DNA from: Bacteroidales bacterium UBA4353
Lineage (GTDB): Bacteria; Bacteroidota; Bacteroidia; Bacteroidales; Paludibacteraceae
Length of the DNA: 10,294 bases
Assembly (NCBI GenBank): GCA_002394025.1
Contig: DGSV01000088.1
Span: 1-10,294 of the forward strand
Reading direction: 5' to 3'
Position 1 is the stretch's first letter, and each line of letters starts with the position of its first letter. Positions 1-7,800 of the stretch are shown here, piece by piece. Below the pieces are notes generated by a model. The model was not told where the DNA came from. It saw only the letters and a list, made by a program, of their open reading frames with translations, and did not search any database. The position numbers and the translations under genes are program-made.

Positions 1-77
1 GCCACTCCTCCCCTGTCGAAGAAAGGGGAGGTGCCCGAAGGGCGGAGGGGTAAGGTCAAGTGCAAAAGTGCGCTTTC
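1..77 (+). repeat. REP-like palindromic element, copy 1, with conserved spacer
   Basis: The core (1-54) holds two hairpins. Stem 1 pairs CCTCCCCT (7-14) with AGGGGAGG (24-31) around a 9-nt loop. Stem 2 pairs GCCC (33-36) with GGGC (40-43) around GAA. A conserved GGAGGGGTAA tail follows. Positions 53-77 carry a spacer shared with copy 2. Stem 2 differs from the other copies (GGCAC/GTGCC there), but both arms change together, so pairing is kept. The copy lies just downstream of the 3' end of the RAYT gene. Its left border may lie beyond the window. Confidence 0.8.
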
Positions 78-90
78 CTCCCGTGTCCCT

Positions 91-121
91 GTTCGGTGCC
101 GCGGCATATTTGCCGCGGGCT
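91..121 (+). repeat. GC-rich hairpin element, copy 1
   Basis: This is one of three identical 31-bp copies (also 1280-1310 and 1429-1459), beginning GTTCGGTG. It contains a perfect hairpin: CCGCGGCA (99-106), loop TATT (107-110), TGCCGCGG (111-118). It lies about 10 bp past the stop codon of the minus-strand transposase and could help end that transcript. There is no U-tract on the minus strand, so it is not a canonical intrinsic terminator. A transposon-end or binding-site hairpin is the alternative. Confidence 0.75.
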
Positions 122-128
122 GTGAGGT

Positions 129-1097
129 TTAGTGAGCCATCTGTTCCGCTATGCCGTTGAGTTGTACGCATTCTGCGCGTGTGATATGTCTTGTGCCTGT
201 CATCGCTTGTGGGTGAAGTATTAGCGCCATGCCCGAAGCGCAGGCATCGAAAAGTTTGCCGGCAGGCTTGTAGTATTCACCGAAAGGTTCCGAAACAAGA
301 ACAATAACCGCCAATCCCTCACGTAATGCAACGTCCAGTACCTGCTGTTCCCTATCGCTGATGAAAGCACCGATGAGGCTTGCACCGTGACGGCCGGCAA
401 CAATACAACCATTCATATATTCACGTGCCTGTTGTTCTGTGAAATGGCTACGCACATGCACAGCATGCTTCTTGCGATCCAATAGTGATATGTTGCCGAT
501 GGCATCAAAAAGAATATTTCCGAAATCAATTCCTGACCTTATGGTAAACAGGTCATGATTGCTCCGTCGCAGTAAGTATCGCCGTGGATTGTCGTGTACG
601 TAAGCTATCATGCGCTGTAGTTGACCGCTGTCGGTGAGAATACGGTCGTGAAACCCAGATTCCCAGAGACTGGAATCATTACCGGTCATTTTCCGATATT
701 GTGATGTTGTGCCCGACATGAAACCCCTTATCACGCTGCCAAGACTGCAGTCCATAGTTTCTTTGACGAATAGTATGCCGTGAATATGGTCAGGCATGAG
801 CTGTGTTGCGAGGATTTGTATCTCACGATGAATTGTGAAACCCGCTTCCTCACTACGTTTGGCGGCAACGGAGCTTTGACGCGAAGGAATCTCATGCCAA
901 CTTCGGACAACCATAGCACCCACTGCACTCGGAATAACGTTGATGTTGTCGGAAGTCCCTTCTATGGAACACAATAGAGGCATACGCTGTAATGTACATA
1001 ATGTGATTAAGTATATGCCCCTGTCGCAGTAGTCGTGAATATTGCAACGCTTATGCTGATTATTAGCTCTGGTGACCGTCCCTGATTTCTTGTCCAT
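129..1097 (-). CDS. REP-associated (Y1/HUH) tyrosine transposase with extra C-terminal DprA/SLOG-like domain
   Basis: This 322-residue protein is predicted to be a Y1-type HUH single-strand DNA nuclease of the RAYT group. These enzymes cut and join DNA at REP-type hairpins through a catalytic tyrosine. Residues about 12-180 form the transposase domain. The metal-binding His-x-His is H104-I-H106 in MPDHIHGIL; W145-ESGFHDR is the family motif; Y166 in AYVHDNP is the best candidate nucleophile. Typical RAYTs end near here (about 150-200 residues). This one continues for about 125 residues: GN at 201-202, LL at 205-206, RS at 216-217, GASLIGAFIS at 238-247, AL-x-x-G at 257-261, LILHP at 292-296 and a HITRAECVQLN tail. 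That pattern is like a DprA/SLOG Rossmann fold (inference). The ATG at 1095-1097 is used; no clear Shine-Dalgarno is visible, as is usual in Bacteroidota. The reading frame is intact, so the gene may be active. Confidence 0.9.
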   Translation of the reverse strand: MDKKSGTVTRANNQHKRCNIHDYCDRGIYLITLCTLQRMPLLCSIEGTSDNINVIPSAVGAMVVRSWHEIPSRQSSVAAKRSEEAGFTIHREIQILATQLMPDHIHGILFVKETMDCSLGSVIRGFMSGTTSQYRKMTGNDSSLWESGFHDRILTDSGQLQRMIAYVHDNPRRYLLRRSNHDLFTIRSGIDFGNILFDAIGNISLLDRKKHAVHVRSHFTEQQAREYMNGCIVAGRHGASLIGAFISDREQQVLDVALREGLAVIVLVSEPFGEYYKPAGKLFDACASGMALILHPQAMTGTRHITRAECVQLNGIAEQMAH

Positions 1098-1160
1098 GAT
1101 ATGAGATATTAGTTCTGCTTCCTTTGTCCCGTGTCTATGTGTTCTTTGCTGTGTGCGTCA

Positions 1161-1239
1161 GCCGCTCCTCCCCTGTCGAAGAAAGGGGAGGTGGCACGCA
1201 GTGCCGGAGGGGTAAGGTCAAGTGCAAAAGTGCGCTTTC
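1161..1239 (+). repeat. REP-like palindromic element, copy 2, with conserved spacer
   Basis: This has the same orientation and architecture as copy 1. Stem 1 is CCTCCCCT (1167-1174) with AGGGGAGG (1184-1191) around loop GTCGAAGAA. Stem 2 is GGCAC (1193-1197) with GTGCC (1201-1205) around GCA. The GGAGGGGTAA tail follows, then the same spacer as copy 1 to about 1239. It lies 64 bp upstream of the transposase start codon, inside that gene's probable leader. Confidence 0.85.
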
Positions 1240-1240
1240 T

Positions 1241-1279
1241 CCTGTGTCCTGTGCCCCGTGTCCCGTTTCCCGTGTCCCT
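1241..1279 (+). repeat. CCCGTGT heptamer tract 1
   Basis: Degenerate tandem copies of a 7-bp unit. The GTGTC-like cores start at 1244, 1251, 1258, 1265 and 1272, exactly 7 bp apart, with drifted versions GTGCC and GTTTC. The equivalent place in the left module (78-90) has only a single unit, so copy number varies between modules. Confidence 0.75.
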
Positions 1280-1310
1280 GTTCGGTGCCGCGGCATATTT
1301 GCCGCGGGCT
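1280..1310 (+). repeat. GC-rich hairpin element, copy 2
   Basis: Identical to the element at 91-121. Stem arms are 1288-1295 and 1300-1307, with loop TATT. It directly follows heptamer tract 1, as in the other two copies, so hairpin and heptamers behave as a linked module. Confidence 0.75.
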
Positions 1311-1320
1311 CTTCGTCCCG

Positions 1321-1328
1321 CAAAGTTA
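1321..1328 (-). promoter_or_regulatory. Possible -7 box for the transposase gene
   Basis: On the minus strand this reads TAACTTTG within TTAACTTTGC, a match to the Bacteroidota -7 consensus TAnnTTTG. Transcription would run leftward toward the transposase start at 1097 and would place REP copy 2 and a hairpin in its leader. No convincing -33 TTTG is found 19-21 nt upstream, so this is a single-box call. Confidence 0.35.
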
Positions 1329-1335
1329 ATAAATC

Positions 1336-1353
1336 CTGCGCAATTATGCGCAG
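1336..1353. repeat. Small perfect hairpin
   Basis: CTGCGCA (1336-1342) pairs with TGCGCAG (1347-1353) around loop ATTA. There is no T-run on either side, so it is not an obvious terminator. It lies just upstream (minus strand) of the possible -7 box, where a repressor or transposase could bind. Confidence 0.5.
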
Positions 1354-1370
1354 CACCTGACATATTCCTT

Positions 1371-1428
1371 TCTCCCTGTGTCCCGTGTCCCGTGTCCTTT
1401 CTCCCGTGTCTCTGTGCCCCGTGTCCCT
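1371..1428 (+). repeat. CCCGTGT heptamer tract 2
   Basis: The second and longer tract of the 7-bp unit. Cores start at 1378, 1385, 1392, 1406, 1414 (drifted) and 1421, mostly 7 bp apart with small slips. Like tract 1 it runs directly into the GC-rich hairpin element. Confidence 0.75.
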
Positions 1429-1459
1429 GTTCGGTGCCGCGGCATATTTGCCGCGGGCT
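1429..1459 (+). repeat. GC-rich hairpin element, copy 3
   Basis: Identical to the other two copies. Stem arms are 1437-1444 and 1449-1456. Its right end merges with a 12-bp tandem duplication (1451-1462 and 1463-1474), a likely slippage product. It lies about 40 bp upstream of the adhesin promoter. Confidence 0.75.
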
Positions 1460-1496
1460 CTTCCGCGGGCTCTTGTTATTTTTTCTGCTGGAAAGC

Positions 1497-1527
1497 ATTG
1501 TTTTTTGAAAAATAATTGTTAATTTTG
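1497..1527 (+). promoter_or_regulatory. Bacteroidota-type promoter of the large adhesin gene
   Basis: The -7 box TAATTTTG (1520-1527) fits TAnnTTTG exactly. An ATTG at 1497-1500 fits the -33 element with a 19-nt gap, the usual spacing in Bacteroides. Transcription would begin near 1533, leaving about 250 nt of leader before the ATG at 1783. It also shows that the TTG at 1516, the left limit of the open frame, lies inside the promoter and is not the start. Confidence 0.65.
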
Positions 1528-1532
1528 CAATT

Positions 1533-1782
1533 GAAAAGGGATGTGTTGTTTTGCTTTTGTGTTATCCCTTTTTTACCTTTTACAAACACCTCGCCTTGTC
1601 GGGGATGTCCGTTGGGTAAAAGTCTTTTGACTCCTGACTTTATTAAAAGTTATAATATTATGTTACAGAGTGCTTTCCGCCGGAATACCGGTCTTTCATC
1701 GTATGCCCATGATGGGTTAAATCGTCTTATATCTGATGTTCCGTGCACGGAGAGTGTGACATTACGTCCACATTACGAGCCA
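1533..1782 (+). promoter_or_regulatory. Long 5' leader of the adhesin mRNA
   Basis: The 250 nt between the probable transcription start and the ATG carry no recognisable riboswitch. The frame happens to be open through the leader, but its translation shows no signal peptide or domain, and an ATG at 1660 would bury the real signal sequence about 41 residues inside. The last part holds ACATTACG twice (1759-1766 and 1770-1777) and the left arm of the hairpin described next. Confidence 0.5.
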
Positions 1783-1810
1783 ATGAAACGCCTTCATTGG
1801 CTCGTAATGT
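1770..1810 (+). promoter_or_regulatory. Perfect 18-bp inverted repeat over the adhesin start codon
   Basis: The left arm is ACATTACGAGCCAATGAA (1770-1787); the right arm (1793-1810) is its exact reverse complement; the spacer is ACGCC. The ATG at 1783-1785 lies in the left arm, and codons 4-9 of the signal peptide are in the right arm. In RNA this is an 18-bp stem with a 5-nt loop that would hide the start codon. A cruciform or protein-binding site in DNA, or a fold-back copying event, are alternatives. The next in-frame ATG (1807) lies in the same stem. Confidence 0.75.
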
Positions 1811-4800
1811 TTTTATGCCTCATCCTCGGAACTACACAGGCATGGGCAGATGAAGGAACTATAAATTTTGGTAATGCTACTGGTTCTACAAGTATCAACG
1901 ATGCCTCTGTAACTGGAGATGATTCGAAAGGTAACACGTGGACAGTCACGACTGAAGGTACCACATCATTTACCCCACAATCATCATACGCTCAAGTCGG
2001 TTCGAAACAAAAGCCAGCAACGAGCATAACATTTACAACCACACTTGCGTCGTCAAAAAACATTACGTCATTCAGCGCAAAATTCGGAGGTTTTAGTGGC
2101 ACAGCAGGCACAGTAACACTTAAGGTAGGAGACACTACTGTTGGTACAGGCTCGTTAAATGAAACAAATGATGTTACTGTAAGTAGTACCTCATCTGCTT
2201 CAGGTACAGTTCTTACTGTTACAGTAACAGGTATCAGCAAAGGAGTTAAATGTTACTATATATCTTACACGTACTCATCAACGGCATACACTGTATCGTT
2301 TGACGCTCACGGCATTGTCAGCAATCCTGCTGATAGAACAGAAACTCCAGCAGGCGCTGGGGTTACGCTGCCTAACTTGACTGGTATCAGTTGTGGCGAA
2401 TGGACTTTCGCCGGATGGGCGACAGCGTCAGTTGCCACGGCAACTACTACAGCACCGACACCACTCTATGCTGCAGAAAGTACATACAATCCTACAAGCA
2501 ACTGCACACTCCATGCAGTATATAAGAAAACAGAAAGTGGTAGTTCTACTTCTGAAAGTAAAACATTTACATTCTCAACTATCGCAAGTGCAAATAGTTG
2601 GGAAAATGGAACAGCATATACACCAGTGGAAATAGAGCCTGTTAGCCTTGCAGGTAATGGAGGTGGAAACAACGCTAAATTTTACACTAGCGACAATTCA
2701 TGGCGGATGTATAATGGCGGCACTGTAAACATATCTGTAGAAGGAGGTTCTGTAACATCCGTGTCATCATCGCCATCCAAAACATTTACAATATCCGATG
2801 GAGAAGCAACTCTTGTGTGTAGTGAAACAATAAAATTTACACAGATTACAGTTACTTATACTATTTCCGGCACCACAACCTATCATTCCACACCAACTTG
2901 TGCCGCCACGTGTTCTGCCGCTCCGACAGTTGCTACAGGTTCCAGTTCGAGTGTAACGTCATCAGGTGCTACTCTAACAAATGCTAGTGGTATTACAAAA
3001 TTAGGGACCGGGACATGCGCTATCACAAGTTATGGTTGGGTAGTGGGTGCTAGTGCTAACCCTACTGTCAATGGCACTGGTGTAACAAAATATGAAAAGG
3101 GAACAACATATACTACAGTGAACACAGATTTCGATAGTGAAAATATTACCGGTCTCACACCCGGAACGACATACCACGTTCGCACCTATGCCACTAATGG
3201 CTATGGAACTGGTTACGGCTCTGATTACACCTTCACTACCGCCTGCTCTAAATTGTCCACTCCTACAGGGTTGGCTTACAATAATTTGACATCAACATCT
3301 GTTACGTTATCATGGAATGAGGTAGCCAATGCCTCAAGTTATCTTATAACTTGGACCGATGCCTCAACTAATCCCGTCGGTGAACAAAATGTCGGCAACG
3401 TCACGTCATACAACCTCACAGGCCTCACACCGGCTTCGGAATACCTATGGTCAGTACAAGCCATCGGCGATGGCACCGACTACTGCAACTCAGTGCAGTC
3501 GTCAGGTGAGGAGAACGACGACTTCATTACCCTTCCCGCCTCCTGCGACTGGACCATTAGCTATCAAGCCACAGAGGGCGCCGCAACATGGTCTGAGAAT
3601 AACTGCTTCACGCAATCCGGCACGTCATCGATGTGGACCCTCGCCAACTTCACGCAGCCCAAAAATACATGCCAGTTCTGGGTAGGCCCCGGGGCTTTTG
3701 CCTCAAGTCCGGGACATTCTGTAGTAGCTACTGTTGATAATATCCAACTTGCGTACCCCCTTGTCTCATCGGATAATAGCGGTTTTGCGGCACCGGAGGG
3801 CACCACGGGAACGCTGCGCATTTACGATAACAGCCCAGACTATAACTACTACTGCGCTCTCGTGCCCGACGCTTTCCAGCTCACCTACGGCATCGATGGC
3901 TCGTCAACGCCATGGACCAACATCGCCTTTGAGAGGGTGGGCAGCACCAATGTCTATCAGACAGCTCTCGTGGACGTACCGGCAGGATATTTCGCTAACG
4001 GCAACCTCAAATATTACGTTGGAACCCGCAAATCTGACGGCACCACGGGCTTCATCACCGGCAAGTCATCAACGCTGGCTCTGAACACCATGGGCGGCCT
4101 CACTGGAACAAACCTCGAAGGCACCAAAGGCGTCTTCCGCTTCGACTGCACCGCTTCCGACAACAATTTCTACATCCAGTTCATACCCTACTACCGCATA
4201 GAACTCTACGACGCCGATGGAGTGCTCTTCGGCACACCATCAGACTACTATCCCGAAGCCGCCACCAATCTCTCATTCCGCCTGCCGGCTGTAGAAAACT
4301 CTCCGGCAAAAGCTGCTGACGGCAACTATCAGTATGACTTCGTGGGTTGGAACACAACTCCCGGACTTTACGGAGAGAGCAATGTGCTCACGGTGTCAGG
4401 CGTGGCATTGAAAAACGGTAATAACTGGCTCATACAGCAGTCTCCGGCCACCAACCTCTTCCCCACGGGCGCCAAACTCTATCCAGTATATAACAAAAAG
4501 CTCAACCTGACCTACGACAAGCAGGGTGGCACTTTCACCGCTTGCACCGACGCCAGCAGCGGCGGCTACAAAGTTGTGGGCTCGCAATACACCATCTGCA
4601 GCAATGCCATCACCAAAGCCGGCAGCACTTTCACCGGCTGGCTCTACAGCGGCGACGGGCACGTCTATCAAGGCGGCGACGTCATCACCATCGCTGACGA
4701 CAGCAATGCCCAGACCCTCACGGCGCAGTGGACGGTAAACACCGTGAACCTCGTCTTCATGGGCACTGACGGCACCACCCCGCTGGCGACTTACAACAAC

Positions 4801-7800
4801 GTCGCCTACGGAGCCGCATGGGCACAGGGCACCAACAAACCCGCCAACCCCACCACAAGCTGCGAGGGCTACAGCTTCCTCTATTGGTCCCGCACTGACC
4901 AGAGCACACTGTCGTCCACAGCGCCTGCCGAGTTCCCGACATCAGGCACGCTGACTTTCAGCGATGCCACAGGAACCACTATCAACCTCTACCCCGTATT
5001 CACCCACGGCGACGAATGCGGAGCATGGACACTCGTTACTGACGCCGCGCAACTCCAAGCCGGAAAACAAGTGATTATAGCGGCTAAAGATGAAGACTAT
5101 GCTATGGGAACGGAAAGTGATAATAACCAATATAGAAATAGGACAACTATTGCAAAGTCAGGATCTTCAATATCTGACATAGGAGAAGCCGTGACTTTTG
5201 TATTAGGAGGTAGTACAGGGGAATGGACGTTTAATGAAAGTGCAGGCTATTTGTCAGCGACTTTGACTAGTGGTAAGAATTATCTCGGAACTGTTAGTAC
5301 AGTAGGTTCTGAAGGTAAAGAGACATGGACGATTTCAATCTCGGAAGGTGCCGCAGCAATCACAGCAACGTCAACAACTGGAGGCTCAAAAACAATACGA
5401 TATAATAAGAATTCTGGTTCTGAGCGTTTCAGCTGTTATGGCGAGAGTGCTCAACAGCCTATTTCTCTCTACATAGCCGGCGGCAGCACGCAGTACACCT
5501 CGCGGCCGTCGTGCAGCACTCTGAGCAGTATCAGCGCCGCCAATGAACACCGCACATTTACCGAAGGTGACGCCTTCACTCCGGAAACCATCACACGCCA
5601 CTATGCCGACAACAGCACGTCTGTCATACCCTCGTGCGTAACAGTGTCCTACACCCTTGACGGTAATGCCGTAGCGGCAGGAGACGAGTTGACATACAAC
5701 GGCTCATATCCAACAGATCAGACGCATACTATAGTGGCTTCCTATGGCGGTAAGACGGTATCATACACCATCACCGTAGAGCCCCTCCCGCGCTACACGG
5801 TAATATTTGACACCGGAGCCGGCGGACAGACAATATCGCCCATCACCGAAACGGCGAACGGAGCCGGTATCACGCTGCCCAACGTGACATCAATGCCCTG
5901 CGCTGATTATACCTTTGAAGGATGGCTGGCAACAACGGTTGACACCCCCACAGATGAGGAACCCGACGACATTCTCAGCGCCGGAGATACCTACAACCCC
6001 GACGCCAATATCACCCTCCACGCTCTCTATTCACAAGAAGACGACGCCGTGGAAAATTGGGTGTTGATAGACGAACAGTCTGACCTCGACGCTGACGGCG
6101 AATATCTCATCGCTACTTATTATAATAGCACGGACTACTTCTTTACAGGAACTGTAAGCAGTGGAAAAATGTCAATAGCCTCGTCGGGCACTGAAGCGTA
6201 TTCTTATTCTTTGGCAGACATGACGACTCTCGGAGCTGCCGTGGTAACATTGGAAGCAGGAACTTCAACCAATACTTACTATATAAAAGTGGGCAGCAGT
6301 TACCTCAAAACGGGAGGCTCATCTACAACAAATTTATCTCTTGCAACAAAAGAGAACGCTTGGACGTTTACAAAACGTGAAATATCTAATACAGACCCAG
6401 GATGGCAGATAAAATATACGACAACAAATAATCACACCCTGCGCGGCAATAATGGAAGCGATATTAGGTCGCAATCAGGTAATACTAACGGAACAAATAT
6501 CTACCTTTTCAAAAAATCCGCCGGTGTTTCTTACACCACAACACCTATTTGCGCCACGCTGACGGCTATCAGCGTTGAAAATACCACTGCCACGGAAGAT
6601 GACACATTCACATTCCCGGCAACAGTAACCCGCCATTACGACAATGGCACTACCAATACCATGCAGGGCAGTGCCGCTGCCATAACTTACAGCATCTCAG
6701 GCAACAACGTTACCGAGGGAGACCCATTGCCTGCATATACCGCCACATATCCTGACACTCAAGACATCACAGTAACAGTAAACTACGGCGGCAAGACAAC
6801 GACATATACCATCACCATGTCACCTAAAAACCGCTATACCGTGACATACTATAACAACGGCTACTACTATGGCGAAGAAACGGTGCGTGATGGTGATAAT
6901 GCCAACGGTATTGCAGCGCCGGCAACGACCTGCAAATACGACGGCACTAATCTTTATACATTCAGCGGATGGTCGTCAACACAAGGCTCGGGAACTACTA
7001 CAGCCTCCGGAACACTGACGCCCGTTGACCTCGCGCAAACACCCATTACCGCCAACACCACCCTCCACGCCATCTGGCAAGGAGCTAAAGCATCCGAAAC
7101 AGTGGAATGGAATCTCGTGACGTCATCATCAACAGCATTGGCGGTAGATGACGAAGTGATTATTGCTAGTTACACTGCAATTGACAATAAATACTATGCA
7201 ATGAACTACAGAAGTGGTTCATATAACAACTTATTGGGTGCGGAAATAACATATAACAACGACAAGTCTAAGATATTGACACATAATAGCGATAGCGAGT
7301 GGGTTCTAAAAAGTGGAAATAATGGTGTTGGTTTTGCCTTTGCCCATGCAGTAAATGACGGATATAATTATATCCAGAAAAAAGGTACTTCGTCCAGCAC
7401 AAATAATTATATTGATGCTAACACTTCGACTATATCATTAGCAACGTCTTGGAATGTGTCTGTTGATGCAACTGGAAAAGCATCGATTGTCGCAAGACTA
7501 TATGGAACATACAACATAAGGCATAATACAAGTAACACTAATAATTTATTCGCATCATATTCAAGTGGAAGTTCGACAGGTAGCAGTGTCTATATCTATC
7601 GTAAAACCTCCATTGTCATCTACGCTCTGACGACGAGTATCTGTGACGAGGCAACCGACAAGTCTGCTAATGTGCTGTGGTCTGCCACGGGCATGACCCT
7701 CGAGGGACAAAGCTCAGTGCGCTCCATATTCGGAGCCGACTACGAGCTCTCAGCCAACACTACTGCTGGCACGCAAGTTCTCACTCCCACGACACTTACC

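Larger units (their letters stand above)
1..1310 (-). mobile_element. Putative RAYT-bearing unit flanked by composite REP direct repeats
   Basis: A RAYT-type transposase gene (129-1097, minus strand) lies between two direct copies of one composite module. The left copy is 1-121 and the right copy is 1161-1310. Each reads, in order: a REP-like two-hairpin palindrome, a spacer with the core AAGTGCAAAAGTGCGCTTTC, a CCCGTGT-type tract and a CCGCGGCA-TATT-TGCCGCGG hairpin. The left hairpin ends only about 10 bp from the transposase stop codon. IS200/IS605 elements and REP/RAYT loci are known to have subterminal hairpins recognised by the Y1 transposase, so the hairpins or REPs may mark the ends. 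The true boundaries cannot be fixed from one copy, and the left edge coincides with the window edge. Whether the unit moves as a whole, or the RAYT is domesticated and only the REPs move, is not decidable here. Confidence 0.45.
1098..1482. other. Repeat-dense intergenic region between transposase and adhesin genes
   Basis: This stretch of nearly 400 bp holds no credible gene. From left to right it contains a heptamer remnant (about 1125-1136), REP copy 2 with spacer (1161-1239), a heptamer tract (1241-1279), a hairpin (1280-1310), a -7-like box on the minus strand (1321-1328), a small hairpin (1336-1353), a longer heptamer tract (1371-1428), a hairpin (1429-1459) and a 12-bp tandem duplication (1451-1474, unit CCGCGGGCTCTT). 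Open frames across it on both strands arise from the stop-poor GC-rich repeats and look non-coding. Confidence 0.8.

Noticed and set aside
91..121. Intrinsic terminator for the transposase gene
   Set aside because: The hairpin is strong, but no U-tract follows it on the minus strand, and the same hairpin recurs twice where no gene ends. It is kept only as a repeat.
1..1459. CRISPR array
   Set aside because: The repeats are few, irregularly spaced, separated by a gene and by shared rather than unique spacers, and no cas-like gene is visible.
1109..1508. Open frames of 73-129 codons on both strands over the repeat region
   Set aside because: They are produced by stop-poor GC-rich REP and heptamer repeats, overlap each other on both strands, and show no recognisable protein features.
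1516..1782. N-terminal extension of the adhesin from TTG 1516 or ATG 1660
   Set aside because: The TTG overlaps the probable -7 box, and either start would place the clear signal peptide (from 1783) deep inside the protein. The extension shows no domain.
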